Shown one piece after another: positions 17,542 through 24,208 of a stretch of DNA of 46,911 nt (position 1 is the stretch's first letter; the number at the start of each line of letters is the position of its first letter). The position numbers and the translations under genes were made by a program. Below the pieces are notes generated by a model, which saw only the letters and a program-made list of their open reading frames with translations, was not told the DNA's origin and ran no database searches. The stretch comes from Legionella gratiana (GTDB lineage: Bacteria; Pseudomonadota; Gammaproteobacteria; Legionellales; Legionellaceae): contig NZ_LNYE01000023.1 in the NCBI RefSeq assembly GCF_001467695.1, positions 248,459 to 295,369 of the forward strand. Direction: 5' to 3'.

Positions 17542-18516
17542 TTAGTGCACACTCCTCGCACGTACGATTAACAACGGGACACCCAGTATGGCAATAAATA
17601 AATTGAGTGGAGCTTCCCAATCCGGATAGAGGACGCGCATAAACAAATCACTGGCTAGCAGCAATATACTCCCTACACAAGCAGTTACTAGAGCAAAATG
17701 ATGTGGTTTGTTACTTGAAATGAATAATTTGCTGCAATGCAGGGCTAGAAGGGGAAAAAATATCAACGGTCCAACGATTAAAACAGAACCGGTGCTTAGG
17801 ATCAAAATAATTCCTAAAAAGAAGAACAGTATTCTATTCACGTGTACGCCTATGTTTTTTGCGACATCAGTACCTAAAGATAAAAGATAGCCTTGCTTCA
17901 TAAAAACTATAGCGAGCACGCTCGTTAAGAAAAGAACCGAACCAAACGTCTCTAATAAAGCCCAATTACTGTTCGCTAAGGATCCATTCAAACTTACTAA
18001 CAGTGAGTCTGCATATTGAGGGGCTAGCATTAATAATAATTGGCAGAGTGCATAACAAAACAAGTTGATTGCTTGCCCTATGAGTATGAGTTTTAACGGC
18101 GAGAAACCGAGTTTGAACGAAATGAGAAAAGTCACTAATCCTGCACTTGTCCCGGCAAGAATACCACTCAGGAATAGATTCTGCATTATCATGGACTGCG
18201 TCAACACTACACTGGCAATGACACCAACAAAGACACCTTGATTGATACCAAGCAAGCTAGGACAACCTAATTCATTGCGTGAAATATAAAATAAAATGAC
18301 CCCTGTTAATGCCAGGGCAGCTCCGACGATGATTGCACAACCCGTACGAGGAATACGTATGGTATCTAAAAGAATCGATTCTATAGTTGTGTCTTTATGA
18401 TGCATGAAATGCATGATTTTGCTTACCGAAATAGGGAGAGTTCCAATGCTTAAAGAAAGCAGTATCAAAGCAAGTAAAACCATCCCCAGCATCATATAAG
18501 TGACTAATAACTTCAT
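17542..18516 (-). CDS. FecCD-family permease, first subunit
   Basis: 324 aa with about 9-10 membrane helices. Recognisable segments include IRIPRTGCAIIVGAALALTGVI and LGCPSLLGINQGVFVGV (the NPLAxPxxLG position), then STGSVLIVGPLIFFPLLALHCSKLF and WEAPLNLFIAILGVPLLI. The canonical NPLA is altered to ELGCPS, and the GFIGL/P section to VGPLIFFP, so it is more diverged than its partner. The start lies one base after the stop of the PLP-enzyme gene, which ties biosynthesis and uptake into one transcript. Confidence 0.92.
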   Translation of the reverse strand: MKLLVTYMMLGMVLLALILLSLSIGTLPISVSKIMHFMHHKDTTIESILLDTIRIPRTGCAIIVGAALALTGVILFYISRNELGCPSLLGINQGVFVGVIASVVLTQSMIMQNLFLSGILAGTSAGLVTFLISFKLGFSPLKLILIGQAINLFCYALCQLLLMLAPQYADSLLVSLNGSLANSNWALLETFGSVLFLTSVLAIVFMKQGYLLSLGTDVAKNIGVHVNRILFFFLGIILILSTGSVLIVGPLIFFPLLALHCSKLFISSNKPHHFALVTACVGSILLLASDLFMRVLYPDWEAPLNLFIAILGVPLLIVRARSVH

Positions 18517-18517
18517 T

Positions 18518-19519
18518 TTAATCAGCTCGAAATGAAAAACACTGTAAATTGTTTGCTAATTGTTTCTGATTTAGTAAGCAGATTTGTTGTTTTGCCAACC
18601 AATCCTTATCGTAAATTTGATGTAAGTAATTGATCCCGCTATCTGGGATGATACATACAGCTTTATCTGCATAATCCTGCAATAAATAACTCATTGCGGC
18701 AAAAATAACCAATCCACCTGAGCCGCCTAACAGCATTCCAGCATGTTTTGCTATTAAATGACACATTGAAATTGCATCTTGATCGCTCACATGGCAGACT
18801 TTATTAAAAACATCTAAATCGATGTTTGCACTTCTCCAAGATAACCCGACACCATTTAATAAATAAGGCTTAAATGGTTTACCAAATATTGCTGAGCCGA
18901 TGACATCACAAGCAACAACCTCAACGTCGGGTTTATGGTAGTTAATGTATCGAGCAATGCCTGTCATATGTCCACCAGTACTTACTGCTCCAAAAATGCT
19001 ATTCATATCAAGATCAAGTATTTCTTGGGCTGTTTGAGAAAAATGAAAGTTTGGATTGGCTTGGTTGTCGTATTGATTGGGCCAGTAAGCATGGTTATAT
19101 TGTTTCAGCAATTCCCGTACCTTTTGAATTCTGGTTTTTTGATATCCCCCTTCATTGTCGGTTTCGGTCACAATCACTACTTCAGCTCCATAAGCTTCGC
19201 ACCAATTTTTAAATGCTTGTGGGACTTTGGGATCAACGACTAATATCACTTTAAAGTTCATCACGGCCCCAAGCATAGCCAATGATTTACCTAAATTACC
19301 CGATGTGGATTCAATAACTATACCACCGGGCTGCAGTTTTCCCGATGAAAAAGCATGTTGGATTAAACCTAATGCGGTCCTATCCTTAATGCTAAAAGTT
19401 GGATTAAACGATTCCAATTTTAACAAGAGTTGTTTTTTACTCGATAAAAGTGGGTGAGTAAGTTCGATGACTGGTGTGTTACCGATTAATTCATCTATGC
19501 GCTGAAATTTGTTTCTCAT
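18518..19519 (-). CDS. SbnA/CysK-like PLP enzyme; probable metallophore building-block synthase
   Basis: 333-aa fold-type II PLP enzyme of the cysteine synthase family. The PLP lysine is Lys45 in NPTFSIKDR, the substrate loop is STSGNLGKS, and the phosphate-binding glycines are STGGHMTGIA. CysK makes cysteine from O-acetylserine. SbnA, its relative in staphyloferrin B synthesis, joins O-phosphoserine to glutamate. Here the gene lies between a SerK/SbnI-like serine kinase (10 bp upstream) and iron-chelate permeases (1 bp downstream), so an SbnA-like role is favoured: beta-replacement of O-phosphoserine by an amino acid. The nucleophile is unknown. A housekeeping CysK is less likely in this operon. 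Confidence 0.88.
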   Translation of the reverse strand: MRNKFQRIDELIGNTPVIELTHPLLSSKKQLLLKLESFNPTFSIKDRTALGLIQHAFSSGKLQPGGIVIESTSGNLGKSLAMLGAVMNFKVILVVDPKVPQAFKNWCEAYGAEVVIVTETDNEGGYQKTRIQKVRELLKQYNHAYWPNQYDNQANPNFHFSQTAQEILDLDMNSIFGAVSTGGHMTGIARYINYHKPDVEVVACDVIGSAIFGKPFKPYLLNGVGLSWRSANIDLDVFNKVCHVSDQDAISMCHLIAKHAGMLLGGSGGLVIFAAMSYLLQDYADKAVCIIPDSGINYLHQIYDKDWLAKQQICLLNQKQLANNLQCFSFRAD

Positions 19520-19528
19520 GGTATCTAT

Positions 19529-19954
19529 CTACTGTAGTAAAGTCAAAGGGACGTTGATTTGTGGAATACAATTAATGGTTATTTCATGTCGTGTTGATTT
19601 GCTATCAAATAATTTACCGCTTTGTCCTGCATTAATGATCAACTGGTTATCGATTGCTGAATTATCTTTATAGAAAGAAACCTTAATGTAAGGATTTGTA
19701 TAGCTGGTCAAAATACAGGGAATGTATTTAAGTCCTAATTTTTGTGCAATTTGATGACGATGATGACCATCCATAATGACTTTCGTGTTTTTGTCAACTA
19801 AAAGTGGATGAGTCCAACACTGCATGGATGTAATTTTTTCCAACCAATAACTGAAATTATTTGGGCAAAATTTTTCATGTGGTTTGAGTATCTCTATTGG
19901 TAATAAACGCACAGTTAATAAATCACCAATAAAATCGATGCGTTTACTGTTCAT
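19529..19954 (-). CDS. ParB/Srx-fold serine kinase-like protein (SerK/SbnI type)
   Basis: 141 aa from the ATG at 19954, which has GGAG 6 bp upstream; the frame runs to a TTG at 19966 that would overlap that ribosome site. The core resembles the ParB/sulfiredoxin fold of free-serine kinases: LLPIEILKPHEKF with a candidate catalytic Glu27, then a buried strand and VIMDGHHRHQIAQKLG (His64, His65, Arg66), a phosphate-binding motif shared by SerK and SbnI. It lacks the DNA-binding part of ParB, so a partition role is unlikely. In staphyloferrin B synthesis SbnI makes O-phosphoserine for SbnA; the gene order here matches that pairing. First gene of the leftward Fur-controlled run. Confidence 0.72.
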   Translation of the reverse strand: MNSKRIDFIGDLLTVRLLPIEILKPHEKFCPNNFSYWLEKITSMQCWTHPLLVDKNTKVIMDGHHRHQIAQKLGLKYIPCILTSYTNPYIKVSFYKDNSAIDNQLIINAGQSGKLFDSKSTRHEITINCIPQINVPLTLLQ

Positions 19955-20047
19955 AAATTTCTCCAATTCGGTTAAACCAGGGAAAAGCGGTTGAGAACTA
20001 CTACATGACTTAGGAGGTTACAACACACCGCTTTCACGGGTTATGGT

Positions 20048-20076
20048 TTGAAAGCCTCCATCATAAATGATAATGA
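20048..20076 (+). promoter_or_regulatory. Rightward promoter of the binding-protein gene
   Basis: TTGAAA (20048-20053) and TAATGA (20071-20076) are spaced by 17 bp; GATAAT two bases earlier is an alternative -10. The -10 lies inside the Fur box, so Fur-Fe2+ binding would block polymerase. Confidence 0.45.
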
Positions 20077-20089
20077 TTATCATTTGCAA
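20060..20089 (-). promoter_or_regulatory. Leftward promoter of the metallophore operon
   Basis: On the minus strand TTGCAA (20089-20084) and TATGAT (20065-20060) are separated by 18 bp, and the Fur palindrome fills the spacer. It would drive the run from 19954 down to 14357 after a ~100-nt leader. Confidence 0.45.
20065..20085. promoter_or_regulatory. Perfect Fur box
   Basis: AAATGATAAT-G-ATTATCATTT is a perfect 10-1-10 palindrome. Its core TGATAATGATTATCA is an exact 7-1-7 Fur consensus. It lies between divergent genes at 19954 and 20134 and overlaps both predicted promoters, so one site should repress both directions when iron is plentiful. Zur or PerR boxes share some features, but this wording is the Fur one. 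Confidence 0.92.
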
Positions 20090-20133
20090 TATTAATTTTG
20101 CTGATCTAGAATACAATTTCTTCAAAATGACGA

Positions 20134-21063
20134 ATGTGTGAAATAATGTTTAAAATAAAACAATATTGGCAAGCAATCTGCTTTTCTTTCCTAGTAATCC
20201 TTTGCAATTTTGCTCATGCGACTACTCAAGGTCAGATTGACCCGACTGCGATTCCGAAGCGTATTGTAGTATTAGAATTTAGCCTACTGGATAATTTAAA
20301 TCAGCTCGGTCTAAAACCAGTAGGTGTTGGTACTAGTGGATTTTTATATGAGGGGGCTGATCCTGCTTATTTAGAGTCTATTATAGCGAAGACCCCAAGT
20401 GTCGGCGCACGAGAAGCACCTAATCTTGAAGCTATAGCCTCTTTAAAACCTGATTTAATCATTGGGGATATTGATTTTAATCAATCGATTCAAGCTCAAT
20501 TGGAAAAAATTGCGCCTACAATTTTGCTGAAAGGAATTTTTGGCTTACCGGAACAACAAATAAAAAACCTTAAAATTATCGCTCAGAAAACCAATACCAT
20601 GTCTCAAGTTCCTTCAATTGTAGCTGAGTACCAAAAGCAATACACAATCGCTCAAAATCTCGCTAAAAAAGGAGGTTCCTCTAAGGTCCTTATTGGTTTT
20701 CCTACTGTCAACAACAGTTTCAATGCGCTTGCGCATAATTCAATTACTAGCCAAATTCTTGACCAATTTGGAAAACATAACCTGATTACTGAAAATACTT
20801 CGAGCCAATTATATGAACTTTCAGTTGAAGGATTACTAAAAAAGAATCCTGATCAAATCGTTATCTTACTTACAGGCAACGATCGCAGCGCTTTTGCTAA
20901 TTTTCAGAAAAACCCATTATGGCAGCAGCTTACTGCGGTTAAAAATCATAAAGTATATTTTGCAGATCGTAATATTTGGGGGAAATCGCACGGACTTGAA
21001 GCATTAACACTCATGTACCAAGAAGGAATACAGACGGGGTTTTTAGGCAATACTCCTACTTAA
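20134..21063 (+). CDS. Periplasmic ferric-siderophore binding protein (FhuD/FecB type)
   Basis: 309 aa. From Met5 (20146) the N-terminus is a clean Sec signal peptide ending LCNFAHA, with no lipobox Cys, so the protein is soluble in the periplasm. The mature part has the class III binding-protein layout: KRIVVLEFSLLDNLNQLGLKPVGVG, NLEAIASLKPDLIIGD, then a long linker helix (about 165-200) and LLKKNPDQIVILLTG in lobe two. It would deliver a ferric chelate to the permeases encoded leftward. Neither candidate start has a strong ribosome site. First gene rightward of the Fur box. Confidence 0.9.
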   Translation: MCEIMFKIKQYWQAICFSFLVILCNFAHATTQGQIDPTAIPKRIVVLEFSLLDNLNQLGLKPVGVGTSGFLYEGADPAYLESIIAKTPSVGAREAPNLEAIASLKPDLIIGDIDFNQSIQAQLEKIAPTILLKGIFGLPEQQIKNLKIIAQKTNTMSQVPSIVAEYQKQYTIAQNLAKKGGSSKVLIGFPTVNNSFNALAHNSITSQILDQFGKHNLITENTSSQLYELSVEGLLKKNPDQIVILLTGNDRSAFANFQKNPLWQQLTAVKNHKVYFADRNIWGKSHGLEALTLMYQEGIQTGFLGNTPT

Positions 21064-21110
21064 ACCTAGAAAAATCGTTATCCAAAGCTCATTGATATTG
21101 GAGGATGTAT

Positions 21111-22163
21111 ATGAAAAAAATAGCAGTATTAGGTTGTGGTCACGGCGGCCAAGCATTGGCAGGGCATTTAAGCCTCATGGGGCATGAAGTTTCTTTGTAT
21201 GCCCATTCACAACATCCAGGTGCTTTCCATGCTATTTACCAGCAAAAAGGCATTTATTTAACCGGTGAAGTAGAAGGTTTTGCACCAATTCATGCGATGC
21301 ATACTGATTTACAACCCTGTATTGAAGGAGCAGCAGTCATTCTTATGGCTTTACCTGCTTTTGCCTGCGATCAGTTAATGCATGATTTATTACCCTATCT
21401 AAGTGCGGGACAAATCATCGTGAATTTAGCAGGATATTTTTCCTCCATTTTTGCCCATCAATTGATAGTAAATAGTCCTTACGAAAAAGAGATTAAGTTA
21501 GCTGAGCTTACATCTTTTCCTTACGCGTGTAGAACGAATCATCCCGGTAGTGTACATATCGTTGCAACCAAACAATTTGTTGGTATTGCAAGCGTACCTA
21601 AAAATCAGATTCACGAAATAATCAAGGAATTATCAGATGTGATACCTTGTCCTTTACGTGCAAAATCGAGTGTCCTCGAAGTGGGGCTTTATAATACAAG
21701 TGGTATAGGCCATACTCCAGCAATTTTGTTTAATGCAGCGAGAATTGGCAATCAAGATATGTTTTACTTTTATAATCAGGGTATTTCAGAGGAAACAGCT
21801 GATGTATTGATGCGTTTAGATCAAGAGCGTTTGTTAATAGGCAGCAAACTGGGGTACTCTATACCTGCTCATTATGAGGTTTTAAATAGGTATTATGGGC
21901 ATCAATTTACCTCCATTTATGATTATTTTAAAAAATCACCGATTCATAATTCCATCCCATTTTTTCCTACTTCTACGAAAACCAGGTATGTTCAAGAAGA
22001 TGTGCCTTTTATATTAGTTCCTTGGTATACCCTAGGTAAAAGTTTAGGTGTTGATGCTCGTGGCATCAAAACAATTATTGATGCGATGTCATTGCTGCAT
22101 AATACCGATTATCTGGCAATGGGTAGAAAATTGAATACAGAGCTTATCGCAGCTTATCAATAA
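21111..22163 (+). CDS. Opine (octopine/nopaline-type) dehydrogenase; probable metallophore synthase
   Basis: 350 aa from the ATG at 21111, with GGAGG 6 bp upstream (an in-frame ATG at 21105 overlaps that site). Residues 1-150 are a Rossmann domain starting KIAVLGCGHGGQALAGHL. The C-terminal helical domain carries GLYNTSGIGHTPAILFNAARI, with the HxP catalytic pattern of octopine dehydrogenases. Such enzymes reductively couple an amino group to a 2-keto acid; CntM enzymes of this family finish staphylopine and pseudopaline. Here it is 47 bp behind a Fur-controlled binding-protein gene and opposite the SbnA- and SerK-like genes, so it probably completes an opine-type chelator. No nicotianamine-synthase-like CntL gene is present. 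Confidence 0.85.
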   Translation: MKKIAVLGCGHGGQALAGHLSLMGHEVSLYAHSQHPGAFHAIYQQKGIYLTGEVEGFAPIHAMHTDLQPCIEGAAVILMALPAFACDQLMHDLLPYLSAGQIIVNLAGYFSSIFAHQLIVNSPYEKEIKLAELTSFPYACRTNHPGSVHIVATKQFVGIASVPKNQIHEIIKELSDVIPCPLRAKSSVLEVGLYNTSGIGHTPAILFNAARIGNQDMFYFYNQGISEETADVLMRLDQERLLIGSKLGYSIPAHYEVLNRYYGHQFTSIYDYFKKSPIHNSIPFFPTSTKTRYVQEDVPFILVPWYTLGKSLGVDARGIKTIIDAMSLLHNTDYLAMGRKLNTELIAAYQ

Positions 22164-22194
22164 TAGCATATCTCTGTTTGTTGATTACTTTGAT

Positions 22195-22216
22195 ACCCTC
22201 CATTTTCGTGGAGGGT
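22195..22216. repeat. REP-like hairpin between converging genes
   Basis: ACCCTCCA - TTTTCG - TGGAGGGT, a perfect 8-bp stem related to the hairpins at 7909 and 8004. It lies between the opine dehydrogenase stop and the J-domain gene stop and might also end transcription, though no T-run follows. Confidence 0.55.
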
Positions 22217-22259
22217 GGTACTCGTTTAAAAAGTGGCTTACTTTAATAAATGTGACAAT

Positions 22260-23420
22260 TTATGGTTTGATGGCGAGGACTGGTTTTTGCTCACTAGTAT
22301 CAAATTTATCCAATACTTTTCTTACTGTACCGAATGGGAAACTTTGAGCATAAGCTTGTATCTCTTGAAAACTCACTGGCTTGCCTTTTAATACGTTAGA
22401 AACAAATTCACTCGCACCAAAAAGTTTGACTCTCGTACTGTCTTTTTGGGCTACAGCAAGCTCTTGTTTGAATAATTCCATAGTAAACTTAGGTTTTTTG
22501 CCTAGGTTTTCGAACATTTCTTGTTTTTGTTCCAATGAAGCTACATGTTGTTCTGAGGTAATCAAATTTTGAGTAATATTAAAATAACCATTCGCAGCCG
22601 CACCATACACACTTCCGAATTGATTAGGAAGACTCTTAAAGCCATCCCATAGTAATCCTAGCTGGATGGTTTCTTCAGGTAGATTTTCAATAAAACTAAA
22701 GACAGCAAATTTATGATTTTCACTTACAGTGATAAGTCCGATAACCAATGGAAGTGAATGATAATCATTTTCTTTCTGTACCGCTAATAAAAATGTTTTT
22801 GATTCTAAATTATAATTTATTGATGGAAATGTATCTGTAATGTTTCTGAATTTTCTGATGGTGATATTAATACTTTCTTGTTCTTCATCGTAGGATAAGT
22901 CTTTAGCGGTAGTGTAATAACCATTAGGGAAATCCACCTCAAAACTAACGGATGTATTACGTCCATGACAATGAGTTTTTGTTGCAGATCCTGTATTAAG
23001 AAAATCAGGAGGAATATAGATATATATTCTGCTTTGACCGGATCTAAGATCATTGGCTATATCATTGGGATTCAATGCAGAGTATCCAGCATCTTTATCC
23101 TTATTGGCTTTTTCAGCACTTCTAAAGAACTGATTATAATCTTCTGGCCGTACTTTTTCATTATTGGCAATGGATTGATCATATAATGCTTTTTTATCAG
23201 GATCAGAAAGTACCGTATAGGCTTCATTTACTTTTTTAAATGCCTCAGTCCATTTGTCTTTTTCTGTTTGATGCTTATCAGGATGGACTTCTCTTGATTT
23301 ACTCTTATAGGCTTGCCTTAAATATTGACTATCATTAGCCTTTGCTTTGTCATCAATGCCTAGGATTTTATAATAATCTTTACTTAGATATTCTTTAACT
23401 ACATCTTCATTTGCAGCCAT
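22260..23420 (-). CDS. J-domain protein with novel C-terminal region
   Basis: 386 aa. Residues about 15-82 form a J-domain: DYYKILGI, the HPD motif at 46-48, and EAFKKVNEAYTVLSDPDKKALYDQS. The HPD should stimulate the ATPase of an Hsp70. There is no Gly/Phe linker, zinc-finger domain or DnaJ C-terminal beta domain, so it is not housekeeping DnaJ or CbpA. Residues about 130-386 match nothing I know: a beta-rich middle followed by a helical end. A J-domain on an unrelated body is seen in some Legionella effectors that may recruit host Hsp70, but a bacterial partner is equally possible. GGAG lies 9 bp before the ATG. Confidence 0.85.
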   Translation of the reverse strand: MAANEDVVKEYLSKDYYKILGIDDKAKANDSQYLRQAYKSKSREVHPDKHQTEKDKWTEAFKKVNEAYTVLSDPDKKALYDQSIANNEKVRPEDYNQFFRSAEKANKDKDAGYSALNPNDIANDLRSGQSRIYIYIPPDFLNTGSATKTHCHGRNTSVSFEVDFPNGYYTTAKDLSYDEEQESINITIRKFRNITDTFPSINYNLESKTFLLAVQKENDYHSLPLVIGLITVSENHKFAVFSFIENLPEETIQLGLLWDGFKSLPNQFGSVYGAAANGYFNITQNLITSEQHVASLEQKQEMFENLGKKPKFTMELFKQELAVAQKDSTRVKLFGASEFVSNVLKGKPVSFQEIQAYAQSFPFGTVRKVLDKFDTSEQKPVLAIKP

Positions 23421-23538
23421 GATTAATCTCCAATTATTGAAATACAGCCCATTTTATATCGCGGAGCGTTAATAAATTATTAGAGCGAGGCTGCAATTTG
23501 AGAATAGGGTTAACGTTAATTGCATCGATAAAAATTGC

Positions 23539-23943
23539 TTACTCATGCGACTCAGGTTTTTTTCTTAGCGCTTTTAGCTCACTTTGTTTCGATTTATCAT
23601 CCAGAATTTTTTGTTTGGCACGCCGTGATCGTCTTTTCTTTTGGCGTTTTAATTTTTCAATTTGTTGTTGCTTTTTTGTTTTTTCAACATTCAAAATCGA
23701 ATGTAATTTTTCACAAAGACGTATTCTTGCAAAATATCGATTGTCATCACGACTTCTTGATTCCTGACATTTTACTTCTAAGCCAGAGGGTGTATGTTTC
23801 AAATAGACTGTTGAGGTGGTTTTATGTAACTTTTGACCTCCTTTACCACTGCCCAAGATAAATTTTTCGATGAGGTCTGCTTCATTAAGATGAAGTGCAG
23901 CCATCCAATCGGTTAGCTTATTCCATTTATCTTTATTAATCAT
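23539..23943 (-). CDS. GGQ ribosome-rescue factor resembling mtRF-R (C12orf65)
   Basis: 134-aa peptidyl-tRNA hydrolase of the release-factor class. The catalytic loop GSGKGGQKLHKTTS has GGQ at residues 35-37. The order LNEADL..KF, GGQ, KTTSTVYLKHTPSGLEVKCQESRS..NR..AR resembles mitochondrial mtRF-R (C12orf65) more than E. coli ArfB, and both have a long Lys/Arg-rich helical tail (here 85-134) that enters the ribosomal exit tunnel or pairs with a partner. It lacks codon-recognition domains, so it would free peptides from stalled ribosomes, perhaps on split 50S subunits. It starts after an unremarkable leader. Confidence 0.85.
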   Translation of the reverse strand: MINKDKWNKLTDWMAALHLNEADLIEKFILGSGKGGQKLHKTTSTVYLKHTPSGLEVKCQESRSRDDNRYFARIRLCEKLHSILNVEKTKKQQQIEKLKRQKKRRSRRAKQKILDDKSKQSELKALRKKPESHE

Positions 23944-24208
23944 ATTGATACCTAATAGTTCTTGAATTAAAGGTCCTCTATGTTAACGAATTTTGCAATT
24001 TCAAGTGCTCCAATTAGTTCTATGTCATAAGAAAAATGAATGCAAGTATATCGAATTTGAGTATTCACTCAGCGCCACTATTTTTCATAAAAAATAGTTA
24101 TTATTCAATATACTATTTGAACAATTTGCAAAATAATAAATAAGTTGTAGGACATTATTGATCTACTTATATCCCTTATGTAGAATAATCTTCTTTTTTG
24201 ATTAATTA

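Noticed and set aside
18518..19519. Housekeeping cysteine synthase CysK
   Set aside because: The motifs fit CysK, but tight linkage to a SerK-like gene and iron-chelate permeases favours an SbnA-like role.
19529..19954. Chromosome or plasmid partition ParB
   Set aside because: Only the N-terminal ParB/Srx-like fold is present; no helix-turn-helix, no ParA partner and no parS-like repeats.
14357..22163. A plain staphylopine/pseudopaline (cnt) operon
   Set aside because: There is an opine dehydrogenase but no CntL or CntK homologue, and the importer is FecCD type, not an oligopeptide-type ABC transporter.
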